This document shows positions 1 through 8,161 of a stretch of DNA of 64,000 bases, in pieces; the stretch's first letter is position 1; each line of letters starts with the position of its first letter. The DNA comes from Pseudomonas sp. FP453 (GTDB lineage: Bacteria > Pseudomonadota > Gammaproteobacteria > Pseudomonadales > Pseudomonadaceae). The DNA lies in contig NZ_CP117435.1 in the NCBI RefSeq assembly GCF_030687495.1, positions 2,422,501 through 2,486,500 of the forward strand, in the 5' to 3' direction. Under the pieces are notes generated by a model. That model did not search any database, had not been told where the DNA came from, and was given only the letters and a program-made list of their open reading frames with translations. A program made the position numbers and the translations under genes.

Positions 1-60
1 ACGGTTCAGCGTCTATGCTGGTCCACTGACTTCCACTGTCCGATCACACAGGTGAACGAA

Positions 61-1128
61 ATGGCCAAGACTTACAGCTACGCCGCGCAGAACGCCAAGG
101 ATGCTCTCAAGCCCTACACCTTCGAGCGCCGCGCGCCGGGGGCGGAGGATGTGCAGATCGACATTCTGTATTGCGGCGTCTGCCACTCCGACCTGCACAC
201 CGCGCGCAACGAGTGGAACAACACCCTGTACCCGTCGGTGCCCGGCCATGAAATCGTCGGCCGCGTCACGGCGGTGGGCGCCAGCGTGAAAAACTTCAAG
301 GTCGGCGACCTCGCGGGCGTTGGTTGCATGGTGGACAGCTGCCAACACTGCGCGTCGTGCGCCGAAGGCGAAGAACAATATTGCGAGAACGGCTTTACCG
401 GCACCTACAACGGCCCGGTGTTTGGCGGTGAAAACACCTTTGGCGGCTACTCCGACAGCATCGTGGTCAAGGAGAAGTTCGTGCTGCGCATCTCCCACGA
501 TGACAGCAACCTGGCGGCCGTGGCGCCGTTGCTGTGCGCGGGCATCACCACCTATTCGCCGCTGCACCACTGGAAGGTCGGCCCCGGCAAGAAAGTCGGC
601 GTGGTCGGCCTGGGCGGCCTCGGCCATATGGCGGTGAAGATCGCCCACGCCATGGGCGCCCATGTGACCTTGTTCACCACCTCACCGAACAAACGCGAAG
701 ACGGCCTGCGCCTGGGCGCCGACCAGGTGGTGGTGTCGAAGAATGCCGATGAAATGGCCGCCGTCACCAACAGCCTGGACTTCATCCTCAACACCGTCGC
801 CGCGCCCCACAACCTCGACGCGTTCCTCAACCTGCTCAAGCGTGACGGCACCATGACCCTGGTTGGCGCCCCCGACAGCCCGCACCCGTCGCCGTCGGTG
901 TTCAACCTGATCTTCAAGCGCCGCAGCCTGGCGGGGTCGTTGATCGGCGGGATTCAGGAGACCCAGGACATGCTGGACTTCTGTGCCAAGCATGGGATTG
1001 TCTCGGACATCGAGTTGATCGATATCCAGGGGATCAATGAGGCGTATGAGCGGATGCTCAAGGGCGATGTGAAGTATCGCTTTGTGATTGATATGGACAG
1101 CTTGAAGAAAGAACGCAACGCGGCCTAG
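61..1128 (+). CDS. NAD(P)-dependent zinc alcohol dehydrogenase, YahK/AdhC type
   Basis: This 355-residue medium-chain dehydrogenase/reductase probably reduces aldehydes or oxidises primary alcohols with NADP(H). Near residue 38 the CGVCHSD segment supplies catalytic zinc ligands. A later Cys cluster (SCQHCASC followed by EEQYC) is the structural zinc lobe, and GLGGLGHMAVK is the Rossmann nucleotide loop. Length and motifs fit the cinnamyl-alcohol-dehydrogenase-like YahK group. I chose ATG at 61 rather than GTG at 52 because AGGTGA at 51-56 sits correctly as its ribosome site. The gene stands alone and converges on mntP across a REPIN. The natural substrate cannot be read from sequence. Confidence 0.9.
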   Translation: MAKTYSYAAQNAKDALKPYTFERRAPGAEDVQIDILYCGVCHSDLHTARNEWNNTLYPSVPGHEIVGRVTAVGASVKNFKVGDLAGVGCMVDSCQHCASCAEGEEQYCENGFTGTYNGPVFGGENTFGGYSDSIVVKEKFVLRISHDDSNLAAVAPLLCAGITTYSPLHHWKVGPGKKVGVVGLGGLGHMAVKIAHAMGAHVTLFTTSPNKREDGLRLGADQVVVSKNADEMAAVTNSLDFILNTVAAPHNLDAFLNLLKRDGTMTLVGAPDSPHPSPSVFNLIFKRRSLAGSLIGGIQETQDMLDFCAKHGIVSDIELIDIQGINEAYERMLKGDVKYRFVIDMDSLKKERNAA

Positions 1129-1162
1129 TAACACCGCCCACTTGATTGTGGGCACTGCTTTC

Positions 1163-1249
1163 TGTGGGAGCTGGCTTGCCTGCGATGCAGACACCTCGGT
1201 CTTTCAGTTAGACCAAGGTGATGCCATCGCAGGCAAGCCAGCTCCCACA
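1163..1249. repeat. REPIN (two inverted REP sequences), class GGAGCTGGCTTGCC
   Basis: Two REP palindromes face each other. The left one begins TGTGGGAGCTGGCTTGCCTG and the right one is its reverse complement, with about 35 bp of loop between them. It sits between the convergent 3' ends of the alcohol dehydrogenase and mntP genes, where it could also protect both transcripts. Confidence 0.9.
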
Positions 1250-1287
1250 GAAAAGCCCGCACCCACCTGTTTGCTCAGCGCTGTTGC

Positions 1288-1851
1288 TTAGACCGACAAG
1301 TGCTCATACAAAATCGTCGCACCCACCACCATCAACACCACCCCGCCCACCATCTCCGCACGCTTGCCCACCACCGTGCCCAGCACCCGCCCAAGCATCA
1401 TGCCAATGGTCACCATGGTCATGGTCGCCAGGCCAATCGCCGCCGACGCCACCAGGATATTCACATCGACAAACGCCAGGCCCACACCCACCGCCAGGGC
1501 ATCGATGCTGGTGGCAAAGGCCGTCACGGCAAGAATCATGAAGGAGTGCTGGGTCGGCTTTTCAGCCTCTTCATCCTCGGCCTTGAGCCCGTTGTAGATC
1601 ATGTGCAGGCCCAATGCGACCAGCAGGGTAAAGGCGATCCAGTGGTCCCAGTCTTCCACCCAGCGCGTGGCGGCGTGGCCGATGGCCCAGCCGATCATCG
1701 GGGTGATGGCTTCGATCACGCCAAAGATCAGGCCGGCGCGCAGGGCTTCGGTGAGGCGCGGTTTGTGCAGGCTGGAGCCTTTGCCGATGGCCGCCGCAAA
1801 GGCGTCGGTAGACATGGCCAGGGCCAGGAGGATCAGGGAAATGGGGTTCAC
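1288..1851 (-). CDS. mntP: Manganese efflux pump MntP
   Basis: MntP exports Mn(II) across the inner membrane and protects cells from manganese excess. The 187-residue protein is almost wholly hydrophobic, with about six membrane segments. It starts [20 protein letters not shown], the family signature with an acidic residue in the first helix, and has a second matching half ([15 protein letters not shown]) typical of this internally duplicated family. I place the start at GTG 1851, where the family N-terminus begins and GGAAG lies upstream, rather than at the longer GTG at 1881. A manganese riboswitch precedes it. Confidence 0.92.
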   Translation of the reverse strand: MNPISLILLALAMSTDAFAAAIGKGSSLHKPRLTEALRAGLIFGVIEAITPMIGWAIGHAATRWVEDWDHWIAFTLLVALGLHMIYNGLKAEDEEAEKPTQHSFMILAVTAFATSIDALAVGVGLAFVDVNILVASAAIGLATMTMVTIGMMLGRVLGTVVGKRAEMVGGVVLMVVGATILYEHLSV

Positions 1852-1911
1852 GGTCAGGCTTCCAGTCGGGCTATGGGACACAACGACACGTCCACGCGCC
1901 CGACTTTAGGC

Positions 1912-2034
1912 ATGGAAGTGTCGCTGGTCTCACCAACCGCAAAGCGATGTTCGTACCACGGCAGGTTGCCGAATATGTTGATACGAACGCTTCCAACAGG
2001 GTCAGAAGCCGGTTACTCCCCAACGAGGGAGGCG
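1912..2034 (-). promoter_or_regulatory. yybP-ykoY manganese riboswitch upstream of mntP
   Basis: Read on the minus strand, the leader contains TTGGGGAGTAACCGGCTTCTG near 2025-2005, then TATCAACATATTCGG, then GCGGTTGGTGAGACCAGC near 1940-1922. These are the hallmark blocks of the yybP-ykoY RNA, which senses Mn(II), and the element sits in its expected place ahead of mntP. The limits are approximate because I judged them from conserved blocks rather than a covariance search. Confidence 0.82.
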
Positions 2035-2072
2035 ATCATAGGCAGGCACAGATGAAAATTTCGTCAAACGGC

Positions 2073-2384
2073 TCAAGGCCGTTGCGGTTTCACCGAGGTG
2101 CCGAAGCTATTGCCCATGCGCACGCTGGTGGCTGCCGGGGTGGACAGGCCCACGGCGTTCGGCGCGCGCTTGTCGACGGGAATGTTTTGCGCCTCACGGT
2201 TTTTTTTCGCCGCCTTGGTCGCGTTGCTGTCACTGCCCATCTGTTGGCTCAGGCAGCCGTAGTCGGGCGCCTTGTAGCCGTCCACCGAGACTTCGGTGCA
2301 GGTGCTTTTGCTGTTGTCGGCGTGGGCCAGCACGGGCAGGGCGGCGCACAGCAACAGGCTGGCAAGGCTGGGGAACAGTTTCAT
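2073..2384 (-). CDS. Small secreted protein of unknown function
   Basis: This is a 103-residue protein with a clear Sec signal peptide (MKLFPSLASLLLCAALPVLAHA, cleavage after AHA). The mature part is polar and has two cysteines, in STCTEVSVDG and DYGCLSQQ, that could form a disulphide. I chose ATG 2384 because a strong AGGAGG lies upstream and the signal peptide starts there; a longer frame to 2456 has no such support. I do not recognise the family. It is divergent from vreA, so the interval 2385-2510 should hold both promoters. Confidence 0.6.
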   Translation of the reverse strand: MKLFPSLASLLLCAALPVLAHADNSKSTCTEVSVDGYKAPDYGCLSQQMGSDSNATKAAKKNREAQNIPVDKRAPNAVGLSTPAATSVRMGNSFGTSVKPQRP

Positions 2385-2510
2385 CGGGCCTCCTGGCAGG
2401 CCCTGGGAAGTGGGCCGGTAAGGCTTGAAAGTGTAGTGCAGCGGGCATCCCGTCACCGTGACGTTTTTTTTGCCATCACCGTAACATCAGGTTCATAAAC
2501 TGGCCTCAGG

Positions 2511-3245
2511 ATGACGGTTTTCAAGGACACGTCGGCCGTGCAGCGATGCAGAGCGGGGGGTGAACAGGGGGCCTGGCGGCGCGCCGTATGCGCCCTGGTC
2601 TTGCTGTGGCTGCTGGCAGGCGGCCGTATAGCGCAGGCGGAACCCGTATTGCTGACGTTGGACCTGCCGGCGCAAAACCTGGAGCACGCCCTGCAAGCCT
2701 ACAGCCGCGCCACCGGCATGGCGGTGCTGGTGGACCGCGAACTGACCCGGGGCCGGCGCTCCATCAGCGTGCATGGGCGCTTCACGGCGCAGGAGGCTCT
2801 GGCAATGTTGCTGACCGGGAGTGGCCTGATGGCGCGTTATGCCCGCAGTGATGCGTTCACCCTGCAACTGGCGCAGGTCAGCCGGCCGGCCACCACCAAG
2901 GGCGCGTCGGCACGCAACGCCGCGCGGATCAACAACAGCTACGCCACGGCCTTGCAGCAGGCCATCGAGACCAGCCTGTGCGGTTCGCCCCTGACCCGTC
3001 CCGGCAGTTTTCGCGCCTTGGTGCAGGTGTGGGTCAACCCGGATGGGCTGATCGAGTACAGCCGGCTGGTCAGCTCCACCGGCGATGAACAACGCGATGA
3101 AGCACTGGTGCGCAACCTCAGTGCGGCCCGGGTCGAACGCCCCGCGCCGAGCTCGCTGCGCCAGCCGGTGACGTTGCTTTTGATGCCCGACACCACAGGA
3201 ACACGCATGGAATGCACAGCAGGGAAGGGAGCCACGCACGGATGA
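2511..3245 (+). CDS. vreA: VreA-like STN-domain signalling protein
   Basis: The protein has a signal or anchor helix (residues about 25-42) and then a secretin/TonB short N-terminal domain (about 46-120: LTLDLPAQNLEHALQAYSRATGMAVLVD). It ends in a TonB-C-like part (about 155-230: VQVWVNPDGLIEYSRLVSSTG). STN domains normally sit on TonB-dependent receptors and talk to a FecR-type anti-sigma factor. Here there is no beta-barrel, which is the known peculiarity of P. aeruginosa VreA. The stop overlaps the start of vreI in an ATGA, so the two are translationally coupled. No strong ribosome site is visible before ATG 2511. Confidence 0.8.
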   Translation: MTVFKDTSAVQRCRAGGEQGAWRRAVCALVLLWLLAGGRIAQAEPVLLTLDLPAQNLEHALQAYSRATGMAVLVDRELTRGRRSISVHGRFTAQEALAMLLTGSGLMARYARSDAFTLQLAQVSRPATTKGASARNAARINNSYATALQQAIETSLCGSPLTRPGSFRALVQVWVNPDGLIEYSRLVSSTGDEQRDEALVRNLSAARVERPAPSSLRQPVTLLLMPDTTGTRMECTAGKGATHG

Positions 3246-3787
3246 AAAATACCGGGCACAGCACGATGGTCAGTTTGTTCCTGGCGTCCTACGAAGACTT
3301 CAAGGTGCGTTTGCGCAAGCGCCTGGGCTCGGAGGACCTGGCCAACGACGTCCTGCACGAAACCTACCTGCGGGTGGACCGCATGGACGTGCCGCCAAAC
3401 CTCGCACAACCCAACGCCTACCTCTACCGCATGGCCTTGAACATCGCTGCCGACCGCCGCCAGGCCGACGCGCGCCTGCTCACCGGCAGCGAAGTCGAGG
3501 AGCTGCTGCAAGCCGCCGACGAAGCCCAGGACCCGTCGCGGGTGGTGGGCGGCCAGCGCGAGGTGCAATCGCTGGTCAAAGCCCTGTATGAGCTGCCCGC
3601 ACGCCGGCGCAAAATCCTCATCGCCGCGCGTCTGGAGGAAGCGCCGCACCTGGAAATCTCCCAGCGTTTTGGCATTTCCACGCGCATGGTCGAGAAGGAA
3701 ATCAAGGCCGCCCTCGGCCACTGCGCCAAGCGCCTCGAAAGAAAAGTGATTCAGCGGTTCGGTCCCGGGGCCGGAAAACCGTCTTAG
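3242..3787 (+). CDS. vreI: ECF sigma factor VreI-like
   Basis: This is a 181-residue ECF sigma-70 factor. Region 2 lies around residues 8-75 (ASYEDFKVRLRKRLGSEDLANDVLHETYLRV) and region 4 around 115-165, with the helix-turn-helix in LEISQRFGISTRMVEKEIKAAL. It sits between an STN protein and a FecR-like protein, the layout of the iron-starvation/cell-surface-signalling class. Synteny with vreA-vreI-vreR next to hxc genes names it. ATG 3242 overlaps the vreA stop and has AGGGAG upstream. Likely targets include the exoprotein promoters described below. Confidence 0.87.
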   Translation: MKNTGHSTMVSLFLASYEDFKVRLRKRLGSEDLANDVLHETYLRVDRMDVPPNLAQPNAYLYRMALNIAADRRQADARLLTGSEVEELLQAADEAQDPSRVVGGQREVQSLVKALYELPARRRKILIAARLEEAPHLEISQRFGISTRMVEKEIKAALGHCAKRLERKVIQRFGPGAGKPS

Positions 3788-3824
3788 TGTCGAGTCCCTG
3801 ATAAAACCGTGAGTATGTGCGCGC

Positions 3825-4755
3825 TTGAACATTTTTAACCTCTCCACCGCCCGGGCAGCCTCCGCCAGTCCTTTGCACGATGAAGCCCGCGACTGGCTGC
3901 TCCTGCTGACGTCGGGCCGCGCCACCGTGGCCGACGCCAAGGCCTTGCAGGCCTGGCGTGCCCAGAGCCCGGAGCATGCCCAGGCGTTCGAGCAAACCAA
4001 GGTCCTGTGGCAGCAACTGGCCCCCGCCCTGGAGCACGCCGCGCCATCGCGCAGCTTTGGCCGCCGTGCCTTCCTGGGCGGCGCGATAGCTGCCTCGGCG
4101 GCGTTGGTCATGGTGCGCGTCGGCACGCCGGGTGGTTTTGCCGGGCTCACGGCCGACTATCGCACCGAGGTCGGTGAGCAGCGCCAAGTGCTGTTGAGTG
4201 ACGGGGTCAGCCTGGAGCTCAATACCCAGACGCGCATCAGCCGGATCGGTGAGGGGATTGAATTGCTGGAAGGCGAAGTCGAGGTGGTCGCCCGTCTGGC
4301 GCAGCCGCTGCGGGTCCAGGCCGGTGACGGTTGGGTCAGTGCCGCGCAGGCACGCTTCAATCTGCGCAACACCGACCACAGCGTGTGCGTGACCTGCATC
4401 GAGGGTTCGCTGTCGGTGGACGCCGGCGGGCACAGTGTGAGCCTGGGCAGCGGCCGTCAACTGACCTACAGCGCGGCGGGCATCGGCGCGCCCGTGGTGG
4501 TCGACACCCAAGCCGTGGTGGCCTGGCGCGAACAGGTGTTGGTGTTCAACAACGCCACGCTGGCCACGGTGGTGGACGAGATCAATCGCTACCGCCCGCC
4601 CAGGGATGCTGGTGTTGCTCAACAAGGAACTGGGCCAGCGCCGGGTGCAGGCGCGCTTCAGCTTGCAGCAGCTGGCGGGCGTGGCGTTGCTGATTCGCGA
4701 CGCGTACGGCGCCAAGTGCACGGAGCTGCCGGGTGGGGTGGTGTTGTTGAGTTGA
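3825..4755 (+). pseudogene. vreR: FecR-like anti-sigma factor VreR, frameshifted
   Basis: VreR should hold VreI inactive at the inner membrane and release it on a signal from VreA. The cytoplasmic FecR N-terminal domain (DUF4880; residues about 18-60), one membrane helix (LGGAIAASAALVMV) and the periplasmic FecR domain are all present. The frame breaks after EINRYRPP. Removing one G from the GGG at 4603-4605 restores RMLVLLNKELGQRRVQARF and a normal stop at 4755, giving about 309 residues. As read, the C-terminal region that contacts the STN domain is lost. TTG 3825 is the only usable in-frame start. The break may be a sequence error. Confidence 0.75.
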
Positions 4756-4761
4756 GGCGCC

Positions 4762-5359
4762 TTACTGCAACGGCCCCACCACCTGCCGATATCGCTCCAC
4801 CCCCTGCGGTGTCTCGCGCACCAGGCTGATCTCCAGCCCCAACGGCTCCTCGCGCTTATTGCCGCTCAACTGGCGCCAGCCTTTGTCCTTGTCCCACACC
4901 CGCACCTGCACATCACTCACGCCCCGCGAGCACCACCACGCCGTCCTTGGCCGCCGGCAGTGGGAAGCGGTCCCGCGCGGGCGCTGCGGCCCGGTACAGC
5001 GAGTCGCCCTTGAGCCACCAGCGCACCCGTTGCAAGCCATCGCCTGTGGCTGGCGCGCTGCGGATCACCTCCAGGCGAAAGCCCTTGCTGTCGGAGCTGC
5101 GCACCGTCACGGCGGCCAGTCCAGCGTCCTTTGCCGTACCGGGTTCGGCCAGTTCAACGCTGGCGCGCAGGCTGATATCGCGCTGCATCTGGTTCAACGC
5201 CCGCAACAACCCCTCGGTCTGTTCGGTGCTGGCCTGTAGATGCTGGTCGGCACGGGTCACGCTGTCGAGCCCGCGCCAGGCGATCACGCTGACCAGCGCC
5301 ATCAGCATGATCGCCACCATCACTTCGATCAGGGTGAAGCCTTGTTGGGACTTGTTCAT
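4762..5359 (-). pseudogene. hxcW: Type II secretion minor pseudopilin GspJ (HxcW), frameshifted
   Basis: GspJ is a minor pseudopilin of the pilus tip. The prepilin peptidase site and helix (QQGFTLIEVMVAIMLMALVS, Glu at +5) are intact. The frame stops early at 4913. Dropping one base from the CCCC at 4922-4925 (GGGG on the coding strand) restores LAGVSDVQVRVWDKDKGW and a stop at 4762, giving about 198 residues, the usual GspJ size. ATG 5359 overlaps the gspH stop (ATGA). The gene converges on vreR with 6 bp between them. Confidence 0.8.
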
Positions 5360-5808
5360 GGCTGGCTCACCACCCGCAGCAAACCGGCGGCGTCCCGTTG
5401 CAGGCTGAGGCTGTGTTGCCCGTCCGACAGCACCACCCGCAGCGGTGGGTTGATCCATTCGGCATTGAGCACCAGGGTTTGCCGGGGCTCGACGGTGAGT
5501 TGCATCGGCGTGCTCTCCCATAAGCGCGGACGCAGTTGGGCGTCGCCCTGGAACGCTTCCACGCCCAGGCCATCGTCACTGCGGCGGTTGAAGCGAAAGC
5601 CCTTGGTATCGGCGCGCAAGCTGATCGGGCGGCCGTCGGCGCGGGCTTCGGCCTGGGCGATTTGCAGCAACTGACTCAGACGTTCGGCGTCCTTGCGCAG
5701 CAGTTTCAGCGGGTCGGGTTTGATCGTCAGGCTGATGGCGGCGCTGGCGATGCCGATGATCACCAGCACCACCATCAGCTCGATCAGGGTGAAGCCTTGC
5801 TGTTTCAT
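5356..5808 (-). CDS. hxcU: Type II secretion minor pseudopilin GspH (HxcU)
   Basis: This 150-residue prepilin-like protein begins MKQQGFTLIELMVVLVIIG, so cleavage falls after the Gly with the conserved Glu at +5, followed by the membrane-polymerisation helix. The C-terminal part is the short beta domain typical of GspH. I chose ATG 5808, which has AGGAGCC upstream, rather than the longer frame from 5898. It is cotranscribed with gspJ and divergent from gspC. Confidence 0.85.
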   Translation of the reverse strand: MKQQGFTLIELMVVLVIIGIASAAISLTIKPDPLKLLRKDAERLSQLLQIAQAEARADGRPISLRADTKGFRFNRRSDDGLGVEAFQGDAQLRPRLWESTPMQLTVEPRQTLVLNAEWINPPLRVVLSDGQHSLSLQRDAAGLLRVVSQP

Positions 5809-5901
5809 CCGTCGGCTCCTGGAGAACTGGCGAGTTTGTGAAATAAAAAAGTGGGAATTGCTCTGTAGGCTGAGGCCACGGACAAACAGGAGGTCCACCC
5901 C

Positions 5902-6333
5902 ATGGCATTCGCCCTTCGTGTTTCACCCGCCCACGGCGTGCAGGCGCTGGCCTTGCTCGCGGCGTTGGCGGGCGTGGTGATCTGGACGCCGCTGCTGCTC
6001 ACATCCGCTGAATCCCACACGCCCCAGGCCTCGCCCCAGGCGTTGGCGGCCCGCAGCGAAAGCCCGGCGTTGCAGTGGTTTGGCAACGCGCCGAGCGCCC
6101 TGCACGTCAAGGTCACCGGCGTACTGGCCGGCGCGCGCGGTGCGGTGGCGATCCTCAGCCTCAACGATGGCCCACCGCGCAGCTTCCTGGTGGGCGAACG
6201 CCTCAGCCCCGGCGTGCGCCTGACGGCGATTGAAGGCAGCGCCGTGGAGCTTGAGCGCGGCGGCGAAAAGGTCCGCGTCAACCTCGACAAACTGCCGGAT
6301 GGCCCCGCGTTGCCACGCCTCACTCGGCCATGA
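5902..6333 (+). CDS. hxcP: Type II secretion inner-membrane protein GspC (HxcP)
   Basis: GspC links the inner-membrane platform to the secretin. The 143-residue protein has a short cytoplasmic N-terminus, one membrane helix (ALALLAALAGVVIWTPLLL) and a homology-region domain (about 55-135: LQWFGNA ... VKVTGVLAGARGAVAILSLNDG). No C-terminal PDZ or coiled-coil part is seen, so it is a short GspC of the Hxc kind. AGGAGG lies just upstream of ATG 5902. Its 3' end overlaps the convergent gspI gene by 14 bp. Confidence 0.82.
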   Translation: MAFALRVSPAHGVQALALLAALAGVVIWTPLLLTSAESHTPQASPQALAARSESPALQWFGNAPSALHVKVTGVLAGARGAVAILSLNDGPPRSFLVGERLSPGVRLTAIEGSAVELERGGEKVRVNLDKLPDGPALPRLTRP

Positions 6334-6685
6334 CCTGGGTGTCCAGCCGCGCCAGGGGCGGCGCTTCGCGGCTGGCGTCGAGCACCCGCAGGGTCACTTG
6401 AAACAGGCGGCCATCGGCGTTGATGGTTTGCTCGCAGCGCAGTTTCAAACGGCCCTGGTCACAGTCGAACGTCTTTATGCCGCCACGCAAGTGGCCTTCC
6501 AGGCGCAGTTCCGCCAGGCGACTCTGCGCCGCCAGCAACGCCATGGATTTATCGCGCAGCAAGCCATTGCTCTGGGTCATCAGCCCGGCCACGCGCACGG
6601 CGGCGGCCATGGCCACGGCGATGATCGCCAGCGCCACCAGCACTTCAATCAGGGTAAAACCTTGCGCGTTGCGACGGCCGACCAT
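6320..6685 (-). CDS. hxcV: Type II secretion minor pseudopilin GspI (HxcV)
   Basis: This 121-residue pseudopilin has the site AQGFTLIEVLVALAIIAVAM with Glu at +5. The two cysteines in FDCDQGRLKLRCEQ may form the disulphide seen in several GspI proteins. The gene lies on the minus strand between two plus-strand hxc genes, so it needs its own promoter, shared divergently with gspG (6686-6833). Confidence 0.85.
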   Translation of the reverse strand: MVGRRNAQGFTLIEVLVALAIIAVAMAAAVRVAGLMTQSNGLLRDKSMALLAAQSRLAELRLEGHLRGGIKTFDCDQGRLKLRCEQTINADGRLFQVTLRVLDASREAPPLARLDTQVMAE

Positions 6686-6833
6686 GGCGCTCTCAAAGGC
6701 GGGAAACAGGCCCGCAGACTAGCGCCGCGAGTTGACCGATTGGCGACCGAAACTCCCGAGGATTTTCAATACGACTGACATGTGTTCTTGCAACACTGCG
6801 CCACGAAATGCACCCCAGCCAAGGAATGTCGAG

Positions 6834-7283
6834 ATGGATATCGCGCGCCTAACAACCCCCTTGCCCAGCCCTCGCGGCCAGCGTGGCTTCACCTTGATCG
6901 AGATCATGGTGGTGGTGGTCATCCTCGGGATTCTCGCGGCAATGGTCGTGCCCAAGGTGCTCGATCGCCCGGACCAGGCACGCGCCACCGCCGCCAAGCA
7001 GGACATCGGCGGGTTGATGCAGGCGCTGAAACTCTATCGCCTCGACCACGGCAGCTACCCGAACATGACCCAGGGTTTGAAAGTGCTGGTGGAACGTCCG
7101 GCGGATGCAAAAAACAGCAGCTGGCGCGCCTACCTCGACCGCCTGCCCAATGACCCGTGGGGCCACCCTTATCACTACCTCAACCCGGGCGCCAACGGTG
7201 AGGTCGATGTGTTCTCCCTCGGCGCCGATGGCCAGCCGGATGGCGACGGCGTGAATGCCGATATCGGCTCCTGGCAGTTGTAA
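6834..7283 (+). CDS. hxcT: Type II secretion major pseudopilin GspG (HxcT)
   Basis: GspG builds the pseudopilus shaft. The leader peptide ends RGQRG, then FTLIEIMVVVVILGILAAMV with Glu +5. The globular part keeps the calcium-site region and family signatures (LDHGSYPNMTQGL, LPNDPWGHPYHYLNPG, VFSLGADGQPDG). Length (149 residues) matches the family. I use ATG 6834 as the start. It leads the plus-strand hxc run gspG-K-L-M-D. Confidence 0.93.
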   Translation: MDIARLTTPLPSPRGQRGFTLIEIMVVVVILGILAAMVVPKVLDRPDQARATAAKQDIGGLMQALKLYRLDHGSYPNMTQGLKVLVERPADAKNSSWRAYLDRLPNDPWGHPYHYLNPGANGEVDVFSLGADGQPDGDGVNADIGSWQL

Positions 7284-7291
7284 GGCGCGCC

Positions 7292-8161
7292 ATGAAACGG
7301 CATTCGCCCCCAGCGGCGAAGCAGCGCGGTATGGCGATTATCAGCGCGTTGCTGATCGCGGCCGTGGTGGCGGTGATCGCCGGCGGCATGCTCACGCGCC
7401 AGACCGTGTTCACCCGCAGCCTCGAAGCCGAACAATTACGCGTGCAGGGCCAGTGGCTGTTGCAGGGCAGCCTTGAGCGCAGCCGGCAGATGTTGTGGGA
7501 GGCGCGCCAGAAGGACGTGTTGACGCGCCTCGACCAGCCTTGGGCTTATGCCCAACGGGGTGCGTTTGAAGGTCGCATCGAGGACGAGCAGGGCAAGTTC
7601 AACCTGCGCAACCTGGTCAACCGCCAGCTGCCGGATGCCGAGCAGCTGCAAAGCTTCGAGCGCCTGTGCCGTACGTTGGGGGTCGATCCGGCGGTGAGTC
7701 GGCGCATCAGCCAACGGGTGATCGGCTCCTACGAAGTGCCGGCCAAGTACCCGATGCTGCGCAACGTGGACGAGTTGAGCGCCATTGAAGGCCTTGACCC
7801 GCTGCTGCTGCGGCGCCTGCAAGGGTATATCAGCGTGCTGCCCGGGCAGAGCTGGGTCAACGGCAACACCGCCAGCGCCGAAGTGCTCAGCGCCGTGGTG
7901 CCGCAGCTCAGTTTGTCCCAGGCCCAAGTCTTGGTGGCGGAGCGTGACAGCGGCCAGTGGTTTATCAACCGTGGGGATTTCGTCAACCGCCTGCACTTGC
8001 CCCAGGTGGCGGTGGAGTCGGTGCAGGTGGGCATTACCAGCGAATGGTTTCGCGTGCAGGGCCAGGCGCGGCGTGAGCAGCGGCGGGTGACCATCGACGC
8101 GTTGCTGCATCGCCCGCAAGAGCGCCAGCCGCAGGTGATCTGGTCGCGGGTGGGCGTATGA
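7292..8161 (+). CDS. hxcX: Type II secretion minor pseudopilin GspK (HxcX)
   Basis: GspK is the largest minor pseudopilin and probably caps the pseudopilus. The 289-residue protein has a prepilin-like start (KQRGMAIISALLIAAVVAVIAGG). It lacks the +5 Glu, as GspK characteristically does, and has the alpha-domain insert with helix-hairpin-helix-like SAIEGLDPLLLRRLQGYISVLP. It overlaps gspL by an ATGA at 8158. Confidence 0.9.
   Translation: MKRHSPPAAKQRGMAIISALLIAAVVAVIAGGMLTRQTVFTRSLEAEQLRVQGQWLLQGSLERSRQMLWEARQKDVLTRLDQPWAYAQRGAFEGRIEDEQGKFNLRNLVNRQLPDAEQLQSFERLCRTLGVDPAVSRRISQRVIGSYEVPAKYPMLRNVDELSAIEGLDPLLLRRLQGYISVLPGQSWVNGNTASAEVLSAVVPQLSLSQAQVLVAERDSGQWFINRGDFVNRLHLPQVAVESVQVGITSEWFRVQGQARREQRRVTIDALLHRPQERQPQVIWSRVGV

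Noticed and set aside
1163..1249. Repeated GGAGCTGGCTTGCC units through the window as a possible CRISPR array
   Set aside because: Units occur as isolated inverted pairs kilobases apart, without regularly spaced direct repeats or spacers.
2451..2470. CGTCACCGTGACG followed by eight T residues, resembling a terminator
   Set aside because: The palindrome leaves a one-base loop, so the usable stem is at most 4-5 bp, and it would point into the vreA promoter. More likely chance or a protein site.
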